Origin: Taudactylus pleione
Lineage: Eukaryota; Chordata; Amphibia; Anura; Myobatrachidae
Assembly (NCBI GenBank): GCA_031769625.1
Contig: JAUIMM010000601.1
Span: 1,430,001 to 1,494,000 of the forward strand
Reading direction: 5' to 3'
DNA: 64,000 nucleotides
Part shown: in pieces, positions 1 to 11,249 of the stretch
Numbering within the stretch: position 1 is the stretch's first letter
Layout of the letters: each line of letters starts with the position of its first letter
Notes under the pieces: generated by a model
Database searches by the model: none
What the model was told of the DNA's origin: nothing
Seen by the model: the letters and a program-made list of their open reading frames with translations, nothing else
Translations under genes and position numbers: made by a program

Positions 1-3000
1 GTGACTGCTAAGTGTTTTCTGTTTCTTTTACCTGTGACTACCAAGTGTATTCTGTTCTTGTTACCTGTGACTGCTAAGAGTATTCTGCTCTTGTTGCCTG
101 TGACTTCTAAGAGTATTCTGTTCTTGTTACCTGTGACTGCTAAGTTTATTCTGTTCTTGTTACCTGTGACTACTAAGTGTGTTCTGTTCTTGTTACCTGT
201 GACTGCTAAGTGTTTTCTGTTTCTTTTACCTGTGACTACCAAGTGTATTCTGTTCTTGTTAACTGTGACTGCTAAGTGTATTCTGTTCTTGTTACCTGTG
301 ACTGCTAAGTGTATTCTATTCTTGTTACCTGTGACTACCAAGTGTATTCTATTCTTGTTACCTGTGACTGCTAAGTGTATCCTGTTCTTGTTACCTGTGA
401 ATTCTAAGTGTTTTCTGTTCTTTTTATCTGTGACTCCTAAGTGTATTCTGTTCCTTTTACCTGTGACTACCAAGTGTATTCTGTTCTTGTTACCTGTGAC
501 TGCTAAGTGTATTTTGTTCTTTTTATCTGTCACTATCAAGTGTATTCTGTTCTTATTACCTGTGATTGCTAATTGTATTCTGTTCTTGTTACCTGTGACT
601 GCTTAGTGTATTATGTTCTACTTACCTGTGACTGCTAAGTATATTCTGTTCTTGTTACCTGTGACAGCTAAGTGTATTCTGTTCTTGTTACCTGTGACTG
701 CTATGTGTATTCTGTTCCTTTTACCTGTGACTACCAAGTGTATTCTGTTCTTGTTACCTGTGACTGCTGTGTGTTCTGTTCTTGTTACCTGTGACTTCTT
801 AGGGTATTCTGTTCTTGTTAACAGTGACTGCTTAGTGTATTATGTTCTACTTACATGTGACTGCTAAGTGTATTCTGTTCTTGTTACCTGTGACTGTTAA
901 TTGTACTCTGCTCTTGTTACCTGTGACTGCTAAGTGTATTCTGTTCTTGTTACCTGTGACTGCTAAGTGTACTCTGTTCTTGTTACCTGTGACTGCTAAG
1001 TGTATTCTGTTCTTGTTACTATTCTGTTCGTGTTACCTGTGACTGCCAAGTGTAATCTGTTCTTGTTACCTGAGACTACAAACTGTATTCTGTTCTTGTT
1101 ACCTGTGACTGCTAAGTGTATTCTGTTCTTGTTACCTGTGACAGCTAAGTGTATTCTGTTCTTGTTACCTGTGACTTCAAAGTGTATTCTGTTCTTGTTA
1201 TCTGTGACTGCTAAGAGTATTCTGTTCTTGTTACCAGTTACTGCCAAGTGTATTCTGTTCTAGGTACCTGTGACTACCAAGTGTATTCTGTACTTGTTAC
1301 CTGTGACTGTTAATTGTATTCTGTTCTTGTTACCTGTGACTGCTAAGTGTATTCTGTTCTTGTTACATGTGACTGCTATATGTATTCTGTTCCTTTTACC
1401 TGTGACTACCAAGTGTATTCTGTTCTTGTTACCTGTGACTGCTGTGTGTTCTGTTCTTGTTACCTGTGACTGCCAAGTGTAATATGTTTTTGTTACCTGT
1501 GACTTCCAAGTGTATTCTGTTCTTGTTACCAGTGACTTCTTAGTGTATTCTGTTCTTGTTACCTGTGACTGCTTAGTGTATTATGTTCTACTTACCTGTG
1601 ACTGCTAAGTGTATTCTGTTCTAGGTACCTGTGACTGCTAAGTGTATTCTGTTCTTGTTACCTGTGACTGTTAAGTGTATGCTGTCCTTGTTACCTGTGA
1701 CTGCTAAATGTTTTCTGTTCTTGTTACCTGTGACTGCTAAGTGTATTCTCTTCTTATTACCTGTGACTGCTAAATGTATTCTGTTCTTGTTACCTGTGAC
1801 TGCTAAGTTTATTCTGTTCCTTTTACCTGTGATTACCAAGTGTATTCTGTTCTTGTTACCTGTGACAGCTAAGTGTATTCTGTTCTTGTTACCTGTGACT
1901 GCTTAGTGTATTCTGTTCTTGTTACCTGTGACTACTTAGTGTATTAAGTTTCAGTTACCTGTAACTGCTAAGTGTATTCTGTTCTTGTTACCTGTGACAG
2001 CTAAGTGTATTCTGTTCTTGTTACCTGTGACTTCAAAGTGTAATCAGTTCTTGTTATCTGTTACTGCTAAGTGTATTCTGTTCTTGTTACCTGTGACTAC
2101 CAAGTGTATTCTGTTCTTGTTACCTGTGAGTGCCAAGTGTATTCTCTTCTTGTTTCCTGTGACTACCAAGTGTATTCTGTTCTTGTTACCTGTGACTGCT
2201 AAGTGTATTCTGTTCTTGTTACCTGTGACTGCTAAGAGTATTATGTTCTTGTTACCTGTTACTGCCAAGTGTATTCTGTTCTAGGTACCTGTGACTACCA
2301 AGTGTATTCTGTTCTTGTTACCTGTGACTGTTAATTGTATTCTGTTCTTGTTACCTGTAACTGCTAAGTGTATTCTGTTCTTGTTACTTGTGACTGCCTA
2401 GTGTATTCTGTTCTAGGTACCTGTGACTACCAAGTGTATTCTGTTCTTGTTACCTGTGACTGTTAATTGTATTCTGTTCTTGTTACCTGTGACTGCTAAG
2501 TGTATTCTGTTCTTGTTACCTGTGACTGCTATGTGTATTCTGTTCCTTTTACCTGTGACTACCAAGTGTATTCTGTTCTTGTTACCTGTGACTGCTGTGT
2601 GTTCTGTTCTTGTTACCTGTGACTTCTGAGGGTATTCTGTTATTGTTACCAGTGATTGCTTAGTGTATTATGTTCTACTTACATGTGACTGCTAAGTGTA
2701 TTCTGTTCTTGTTATCTGTCACTATCAAGTGTATTCTGTTCTTATTACCTGTGACTGCTAAGTGTATTATGTTCTTGTTACCTGTGACTGCTTAGTGTAT
2801 TATGTTCTACTTACCTGTGACTGCTAAGTGTATTCTGTTCTTGTTACCTGTGACTGCTAAGTGTATTCTATTCTTGTTTCCTGTGACTACCAACTGTATT
2901 CTGCTCTTGTTACCTGTGACTGCTAAGTGTATTCTGTTCTTGTTACCTGTGACTTCTAAGTGTATTATGTTCTTGTTACCTGTGACTGCTAAGTGTATTC

Positions 3001-3047
3001 TGTTCTTGTTACCTGTGACTAATAAGTGTGTTCTGTTCTTGTTATCT
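1..3047. repeat. HOR domain A, copy 1 (3,047 bp, 93 monomers)
   Basis: The variant order from base 1 recurs from base 3,048 at a constant 3,047-bp offset (for example 613 to 3,660, 1,000 to 4,047, 1,985 to 5,032). The length is explained by 93 monomers with one 17-bp monomer (junction near 1,018-1,021) and three 31-bp monomers (near 768, 1,440 and 2,590): 93x33-16-6 = 3,047. Only scattered single-base differences separate it from copy 2 (for example ACCTGTG versus ACATGTG near 1,300/4,347). The start is set by the window edge and is therefore arbitrary in phase. Confidence 0.95.
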
Positions 3048-6000
3048 GTGACTGCTAAGTGTTTTCTGTTTCTTTTACCTGTGACTACCAAGTGTATTCT
3101 GTTCTTGTTACCTGTGACTGCTAAGAGTATTCTGCTCTTGTTGCCTGTGACTTCTAAGAGTATTCTGTTCTTGTTACCTGTGACTGCTAAGTTTATTCTG
3201 TTCTTGTTACCTGTGACTACTAAGTGTGTTCTGTTCTTGTTACCTGTGACTGCTAAGTGTTTTCTGTTTCTTTTACCTGTGACTACCAAGTGTATTCTGT
3301 TCTTGTTAACTGTGACTGCTAAGTGTATTCTGTTCTTGTTACCTGTGACTGCTAAGTGTATTCTGTTCTTGTTACCTGTGACTACCAAGTGTATTCTATT
3401 CTTGTTACCTGAGACTGCTAAGTGTATCCTGTTCTTGTTACCTGTGAATTCTAAGTGTTTTCTGTTCTTTTTATCTGTGACTCCTAAGTGTATTCTGTTC
3501 CTTTTACCTGTGACTACCAAGTGTATTCTGTTCTTGTTACCTGTGACTGCTAAGTGTATTTTGTTCTTTTTATCTGTCACTATCAAGTGTATTCTGTTCT
3601 TATTACCTGTGATTGCTAATTGTATTCTGTTCTTGTTACCTGTGACTGCTTAGTGTATTATGTTCTACTTACCTGTGACTGCTAAGTATATTCTGTTCTT
3701 GTTACCTGTGACAGCTAAGTGTATTCTGTTCTTGTTACCTGTGACTGCTATGTGTATTCTGTTCCTTTTACCTGTGACTACCAAGTGTATTCTGTTCTTG
3801 TTACCTGTGACTGCTGTGTGTTCTGTTCTTGTTACCTGTGACTTCTTAGGGTATTCTGTTCTTGTTAACAGTGACTGCTTAGTGTATTATGTTCTACTTA
3901 CATGTGACTGCTAAGTGTATTCTGTTCTTGTTACCTGTGACTGTTAATTGTACTCTGCTCTTGTTACCTGTGACTGCTAAGTGTATTCTGTTCTTGTTAC
4001 CTGTGACTGCTAAGTGTACTCTGTTCTTGTTACCTGTGACTGCTAAGTGTATTCTGTTCTTGTTACTATTCTGTTCGTGTTACCTGTGACTGCCAAGTGT
4101 AATCTGTTCTTGTTACCTGAGACTACAAACTGTATTCTGTTCTTGTTACCTGTGACTGCTAAGTGTATTCTGTTCTTGTTACCTGTGACAGCTAAGTGTA
4201 TTCTGTTCTTGTTACCTGTGACTTCAAAGTGTATTCTGTTCTTGTTATCTGTGACTGCTAAGAGTATTCTGTTCTTGTTACCAGTTACTGCCAAGTGTAT
4301 TCTGTTCTAGGTACCTGTGACTACCAAGTGTATTCTGTACTTGTTACATGTGACTGTTAATTGTATTCTGTTCTTGTTACCTGTGACTGCTAAGTGTATT
4401 CTGTTCTTGTTACATGTGACTGCTATATGTATTCTGTTCCTTTTACCTGTGACTACCAAGTGTATTCTGTTCTTGTTACCTGTGACTGCTGTGTGTTCTG
4501 TTCTTGTTACCTGTGACTGCCAAGTGTAATATGTTTTTGTTACCTGTGACTTCCAAGTGTATTCTGTTCTTGTTACCAGTGACTTCTTAGTGTATTCTGT
4601 TCTTGTTACCTGTGACTGCTTAGTGTATTATGTTCTACTTACCTGTGACTGCTAAGTGTATTCTGTTCTAGGTACCTGTGACTGCTAAGTGTATTCTGTT
4701 CTTGTTACCTGTGACTGTTAAGTGTATGCTGTCCTTGTTACCTGTGACTGCTAAATGTTTTCTGTTCTTGTTACCTGTGACTGCTAAGTGTATTCTCTTC
4801 TTATTACCTGTGACTGCTAAATGTATTCTGTTCTTGTTACCTGTGACTGCTAAGTTTATTCTGTTCCTTTTACCTGTGATTACCAAGTGTATTCTGTTCT
4901 TGTTACCTGTGACAGCTAAGTGTATTCTGTTCTTGTTACCTGTGACTGCTTAGTGTATTCTGTTCTTGTTACCTGTGACTACTTAGTGTATTAAGTTTCA
5001 GTTACCTGTAACTGCTAAGTGTATTCTGTTCTTGTTACCTGTGACAGCTAAGTGTATTCTGTTCTTGTTACCTGTGACTTCAAAGTGTAATCAGTTCTTG
5101 TTATCTGTTACTGCTAAGTGTATTCTGTTCTTGTTACCTGTGACTACCAAGTGTATTCTGTTCTTGTTACCTGTGAGTGCCAAGTGTATTCTCTTCTTGT
5201 TTCCTGTGACTACCAAGTGTATTCTGTTCTTGTTACCTGTGACTGCTAAGTGTATTCTGTTCTTGTTACCTGTGACTGCTAAGAGTATTATGTTCTTGTT
5301 ACCTGTTACTGCCAAGTGTATTCTGTTCTAGGTACCTGTGACTACCAAGTGTATTCTGTTCTTGTTACCTGTGACTGTTAATTGTATTATGTTCTTGTTA
5401 CCTGTGACTGCTAAGTGTATTCTGTTCTTGTTACTTGTGACTGCCTAGTGTATTCTGTTCTAGGTACCTGTGACTACCAAGTGTATTCTGTTCTTGTTAC
5501 CTGTGACTGTTAATTGTATTCTGTTCTTGTTACCTGTGACTGCTAAGTGTATTCTGTTCTTGTTACTTGTGACTGCCTAGTGTATTCTGTTCTAGGTACC
5601 TGTGACTACCAAGTGTATTCTGTTCTTGTTACCTGTGACTGTTAATTGTATTCTGTTCTTGTTACCTGTGACTGCTAAGTGTATTCTGTTCTTGTTACCT
5701 GTGACTGCTATGTGTATTCTGTTCCTTTTACCTGTGACTACCAAGTGTATTCTGTTCTTGTTACCTGTGACTGCTGTGTGTTCTGTTCTTGTTACCTGTG
5801 ACTTCTGAGGGTATTCTGTTATTGTTACCAGTGACTGCTTAGTGTATTATGTTCTACTTACATGTGACTGCTAAGTGTATTCTGTTCTTGTTATCTGTCA
5901 CTATCAAGTGTATTCTCTTCTTATTACCTGTGACTGCTAAGTGTATTATGTTCTTGTTACCTGTGACTGCTTAGTGTATTATGTTCTACTTACCTGTGAC

Positions 6001-6226
6001 TGCTAAGTGTATTCTGTTCTTGTTACCTGTGACTGCTAAGTGTATTCTATTCTTGTTTCCTGTGACTACCAACTGTATTCTGCTCTTGTTACCTGTGACT
6101 GCTAAGTGTATTCTGTTCTTGTTACCTGTGACTTCTAAGTGTATTATGTTCTTGTTACCTGTGACTGCTAAGTGTATTCTGTTCTTGTTACCTGTGACTA
6201 ATAAGTGTGTTCTGTTCTTGTTATCT
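3048..6226. repeat. HOR domain A, copy 2 (3,179 bp, 97 monomers)
   Basis: Same variant order as copy 1, and recurring in copy 3 at a 3,179-bp offset (3,660 to 6,839, 4,047 to 7,226, 5,032 to 8,211). The extra 132 bp (4x33) comes from a four-monomer block duplicated between about 5,331 and 5,602. After that block the offset to copy 3 returns to 3,047 (5,602 to 8,649, 5,981 to 9,028). Confidence 0.95.
5331..5596. repeat. 132-bp (four-monomer) tandem expansion within HOR A copy 2
   Basis: A four-monomer cassette that ends in the CTAGGTACC variant, and carries the ACTTGTGACTGCCTAG variant before it, occurs twice in succession here and once at the matching place in copies 1 (about 2,285-2,416) and 3 (about 8,510-8,641). 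One of the two blocks reads TTGTATTATG and the other TTGTATTCTG, so they are not identical. This is local gain of four monomers in register. Confidence 0.85.
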
Positions 6227-9112
6227 GTGACTGCTAAGTGTTTTCTGTTTCTTTTACCTGTGACTACCAAGTGTATTCTGTTCTTGTTACCTGTGACTGC
6301 TAAGAGTATTCTGCTCTTGTTGCCTGTGACTTCTAAGAGTATTCTGTTCTTGTTACCTGTGACTGCTAAGTTTATTCTGTTCTTGTTACCTGTGACTACT
6401 AAGTGTGTTCTGTTCTTGTTACCTGTGACTGCTAAGTGTTTTCTGTTTCTTTTACCTGTGACTACCAAGTGTATTCTGTTCTTGTTAACTGTGACTGCTA
6501 AGTGTATTCTGTTCTTGTTACCTGTGACTGCTAAGTGTATTCTGTTCTTGTTACCTGTGACTACCAAGTGTATTCTATTCTTGTTACCTGAGACTGCTAA
6601 GTGTATCCTGTTCTTGTTACCTGTGAATTCTAAGTGTTTTCTGTTCTTTTTATCTGTGACTCCTAAGTGTATTCTGTTCCTTTTACCTGTGACTACCAAG
6701 TGTATTCTGTTCTTGTTACCTGTGACTGCTAAGTGTATTTTGTTCTTTTTATCTGTCACTATCAAGTGTATTCTGTTCTTATTACCTGTGATTGCTAATT
6801 GTATTCTGTTCTTGTTACCTGTGACTGCTTAGTGTATTATGTTCTACTTACCTGTGACTGCTAAGTATATTCTGTTCTTGTTACCTGTGACAGCTAAGTG
6901 TATTCTGTTCTTGTTACCTGTGACTGCTATGTGTATTCTGTTCCTTTTACCTGTGACTACCAAGTGTATTCTGTTCTTGTTACCTGTGACTGCTGTGTGT
7001 TCTGTTCTTGTTACCTGTGACTTCTTAGGGTATTCTGTTCTTGTTAACAGTGACTGCTTAGTGTATTATGTTCTACTTACATGTGACTGCTAAGTGTATT
7101 CTGTTCTTGTTACCTGTGACTGTTAATTGTACTCTGCTCTTGTTACCTGTGACTGCTAAGTGTATTCTGTTCTTGTTACCTGTGACTGCTAAGTGTACTC
7201 TGTTCTTGTTACCTGTGACTGCTAAGTGTATTCTGTTCTTGTTACTATTCTGTTCGTGTTACCTGTGACTGCCAAGTGTAATCTGTTCTTGTTACCTGAG
7301 ACTACAAACTGTATTCTGTTCTTGTTACCTGTGACTGCTAAGTGTATTCTGTTCTTGTTACCTGTGACAGCTAAGTGTATTCTGTTCTTGTTACCTGTGA
7401 CTTCAAAGTGTATTCTGTTCTTGTTATCTGTGACTGCTAAGAGTATTCTGTTCTTGTTACCAGTTACTGCCAAGTGTATTCTGTTCTAGGTACCTGTGAC
7501 TACCAAGTGTATTCTGTACTTGTTACCTGTGACTGTTAATTGTATTCTGTTCTTGTTACCTGTGACTGCTAAGTGTATTCTGTTCTTGTTACATGTGACT
7601 GCTATATGTATTCTGTTCCTTTTACCTGTGACTACCAAGTGTATTCTGTTCTTGTTACCTGTGACTGCTGTGTGTTCTGTTCTTGTTACCTGTGACTGCC
7701 AAGTGTAATATGTTTTTGTTACCTGTGACTTCCAAGTGTATTCTGTTCTTGTTACCAGTGACTTCTTAGTGTATTCTGTTCTTGTTACCTGTGACTGCTT
7801 AGTGTATTATGTTCTACTTACCTGTGACTGCTAAGTGTATTCTGTTCTAGGTACCTGTGACTGCTAAGTGTATTCTGTTCTTGTTACCTGTGACTGTTAA
7901 GTGTATGCTGTCCTTGTTACCTGTGACTGCTAAATGTTTTCTGTTCTTGTTACCTGTGACTGCTAAGTGTATTCTCTTCTTATTACCTGTGACTGCTAAA
8001 TGTATTCTGTTCTTGTTACCTGTGACTGCTAAGTTTATTCTGTTCCTTTTACCTGTGATTACCAAGTGTATTCTGTTCTTGTTACCTGTGACAGCTAAGT
8101 GTATTCTGTTCTTGTTACCTGTGACTGCTTAGTGTATTCTGTTCTTGTTACCTGTGACTACTTAGTGTATTAAGTTTCAGTTACCTGTAACTGCTAAGTG
8201 TATTCTGTTCTTGTTACCTGTGACAGCTAAGTGTATTCTGTTCTTGTTACCTGTGACTTCAAAGTGTAATCAGTTCTTGTTATCTGTTACTGCTAAGTGT
8301 ATTCTGTTCTTGTTACCTGTGACTACCAAGTGTATTCTGTTCTTGTTACCTGTGAGTGCCAAGTGTATTCTCTTCTTGTTTCCTGTGACTACCAAGTGTA
8401 TTCTGTTCTTGTTACCTGTGACTGCTAAGTGTATTCTGTTCTTGTTACCTGTGACTGCTAAGAGTATTATGTTCTTGTTACCTGTTACTGCCAAGTGTAT
8501 TCTGTTCTAGGTACCTGTGACTACCAAGTGTATTCTGTTCTTGTTACCTGTGACTGTTAATTGTATTATGTTCTTGTTACCTGTGACTGCTAAGTGTATT
8601 CTGTTCTTGTTACTTGTGACTGCCTAGTGTATTCTGTTCTAGGTACCTGTGACTACCAAGTGTATTCTGTTCTTGTTACCTGTGACTGTTAATTGTATTC
8701 TGTTCTTGTTACCTGTGACTGCTAAGTGTATTCTGTTCTTGTTACCTGTGACTGCTATGTGTATTCTGTTCCTTTTACCTGTGACTACCAAGTGTATTCT
8801 GTTCTTGTTACCTGTGACTGCTGTGTGTTCTGTTCTTGTTACCTGTGACTTCTGAGGGTATTCTGTTATTGTTACCAGTGACTGCTTAGTGTATTATGTT
8901 CTACTTACATGTGACTGCTAAGTGTATTCTGTTCTTGTTATCTGTCACTATCAAGTGTATTCTGTTCTTATTACCTGTGACTGCTAAGTGTATTATGTTC
9001 TTGTTACCTGTGACTGCTTAGTGTATTATGTTCTACTTACCTGTGACTGCTAAGTGTATTCTGTTCTTGTTACCTGTGACTGCTAAGTGTATTCTATTCT
9101 TGTTTCCTGTGA
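6227..9112. repeat. HOR domain A, copy 3 (truncated at about 9,112)
   Basis: Follows copy 2 closely to about 9,112, where GTTTCCTGTGACT continues with GCTAAG instead of ACCAAC as at about 6,066. The remaining roughly 160 bp of the unit is missing, and sequence of a different variant order, containing CCTTTTACTGCT, begins. The copy carries the same single 17-bp monomer (junction near 7,244-7,247) and the same 31-bp monomers as the other copies. Confidence 0.9.
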
Positions 9113-10857
9113 CTGCTAAGTGTATTCTGTTCTTGTTACCTTTTACTGCTAAGTGTATTCTGTTCTTGTTACCTGTGACTACAAAGTGTATTCTGTTCTT
9201 GTTACCTGTGACTTCAAAGTGTATTCTGTTCTTGTTACCTGTGACTGCTAAGTGTATTCTGTTCTTGTTACCTGTGACTGCTAAGAGTATTCTGTTCTTG
9301 TTACCAGTTACTGCCAAGTGTATTCTGTTCTAGGTACCTGTGACTACCAAGTGTATTCTGTTCTTGTTACCTGTGACTGTTAATTGTATTCTGTTCTTGT
9401 TACCTGTGACTGCTAAGTGTATTCTGTTCTTGTTACATGTGACTGCTATATGTATTCTGTTCCTTTTACCTGTGACTACCAAGTGTATTCTGTTCTTGTT
9501 ACCTGTGACTGCTGTGAGTTCTGTTCTTGTTACCTGTGACTGCCAAGTGTAATATGTTTTTGTTACCTGTGACTTCGAAGTGTATTCTGTTCTTGTTACC
9601 TGTGACTTCCAAGTGTATTCTTTTCTTGTTACCAGTGACTTCTTAGTGTATTCTGTTCTTGTTACCTGTGACTGCTTAGTATATTATGTTCTACTTAACT
9701 GTGACTGCTAAGTGTATTCTGTTCTAGGTACCTGTGACTGCTAAGTGTATTCTGTTCTTGTTACCTGTGACTGTTAAGTGTATGCTGTCCTTGTTACCTG
9801 TGACTGCTAAATGTTTTCAGTTCTTGTTACCTGTGACTGCTAAGTGTATTCTCTTCTTATTACCTGTGACTGCTAAATGTATTCTGTTCTTGTTACCTGT
9901 GACTGCTAAGTTTATTCTGTTCCTTTTACCTGTGATTACCAAGTGTATTCTGTTCTTGTTACCTGTGACAGCTAAGTGTATTCTGTTCTTGTTACCTGTG
10001 ACTGCTTAGTGTATTCTGTTCTTGTTACCTGTGACTACTTAGTGTATTAAGTTTCAGTTACCTGTAACTGCTAAGTGTATTATGTTCTTGTTACCTGTGA
10101 CAGCTAAGTGTATTCTGTTCTTGTTACCTGTGACTTCAAAGTGTAATCAGTTCTTGTTATCTGTTACTGCTAAGTGTATTCTGTTCTTGTTACCTGTGAC
10201 TACCAAGTGTATTCTGTTCTTGTTATCTGTGAGTGCCAAGTGTATTCTGTTCTTGTTTCCTGTGACTACCAAGTGTATTCTGTTCTTGTTACCTGTGACT
10301 GCTAAGTGTATTCTGTTCTTGTTACCTGTGACTGCTAAGAGTATTATGTTCTTGTTACCTGTTACTGCCAAGTGTATTCTGTTCTAGGTACCTGTGACTA
10401 CCAAGTGTATTCTGTTCTTGTTACCTGTGACTGTTACTTGTATTCTGTTCTTGTTACCTGTGACTGCTAAGTGTATTCTGTTCTTGTTACCTGTGACTGC
10501 TATGTGTATTCTGTTCTTTTTACCTGTGACTACCAAGTGTATTCTGTTCTTGTTACCTGTGACTGCTGTGTGTTCTGTTCTTGTTACCTGTGACTTCTTA
10601 GGGTATTCTGTTCTTGTTACCAGTGACTGCTTAGTGTATTATGTTCTACTTACATGTGACTGCTAAGTGTATTCTGTTCTTGTTAACAGTCACTATCAAG
10701 TGTACTCTGTTCTTATTACCTGTGACTGCTAAGTGTATTATGTTCTTGTTACCTGTGAGTGCTTAGTGTATTATGTTCTACTTTCCTGTGACTGCTAAGT
10801 GTATTCTGTACTTGTTACCTGTGACTGCTAAGTGTATTCTGTTCTTGTTACCTTTTA
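9113..10857. repeat. Partial re-duplication of the right part of HOR A
   Basis: After a short block with the CCTTTTACTGCT variant (about 9,113-9,333), the variant order repeats that of about 7,490-9,112. The offset is 1,844 bp at first (7,496 to 9,340), 1,877 bp after one extra monomer with GACTTCGAAG near 9,570 (7,857 to 9,734), and 1,745 bp after loss of a four-monomer cassette (8,649 to 10,394). It is therefore an unequal-exchange product of HOR A, about 1.5 kb long. Confidence 0.8.
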
Positions 10858-11249
10858 CTGCTAAGTGTATTCTGTTCTTGTTACCTGTGACTACAAAGTG
10901 TATTCTGTTCTTGTTACCTGTGACTGCTATGTGTATTCTGTTCTTGTTACCTGTGACTGCTATGTGTTTTCTGTTCTTGTTACCTGTGACTGCTAAGTGC
11001 ATTCTGTTCTTGCTACCTGTGACTGCTAAGTGTATTATGTTCTACTTACCTCTGACTGCTAAGTGTATTATTTTCTTGTTACCTGTGACTGCTAAGTGTA
11101 TTCTGTTCTACTTACCTGTGACTGCTAAGTCTATTCTGTTCTTGTTACATTTTACTGCTAAGTGTATTCTGTTCTGGTTACCTGTGACTACCAAGTGTAT
11201 TCTGTTCTTGTTACCTGTGACTGCTATGTGTATTCTGTTCTTGTTACCT
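10858..11249. repeat. Satellite monomers linking domains A and B
   Basis: Ordinary 33-bp monomers that do not follow the order of HOR A or B. The succession includes CCTTTTACTGCT, two TGCTATGTG monomers, TAAGTGCATTC followed by TTGCTACC, and a TTATGTTCTACTTACC monomer. A similar succession is found in domains C and D (about 25,930-26,200 and 37,060-37,330), so this looks like an early or isolated copy of that block. No gene is seen. Confidence 0.75.

Noticed and set aside
1..33. Eleven-bp subrepeats inside the 33-bp monomer
   Set aside because: The three 11-bp thirds do not align convincingly with each other, so I do not support an 11-bp ancestral unit.
1940..1975. Possible insertion remnant at the TATTAAGTTTCAGTTACC sequence
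   Set aside because: It has the length and flanks of a normal 33-bp monomer and recurs at fixed HOR positions, so it is a diverged monomer.
2802..3653. 283-codon plus-strand open frame of 11-residue hydrophobic repeats, and similar ones at 27,274-28,230, 41,751-42,686 and 43,038-43,973
   Set aside because: Explained by the 33-bp period with no stop in this frame. There are no unique N- or C-terminal regions, no promoter or distinct start context, and variants change residues freely.
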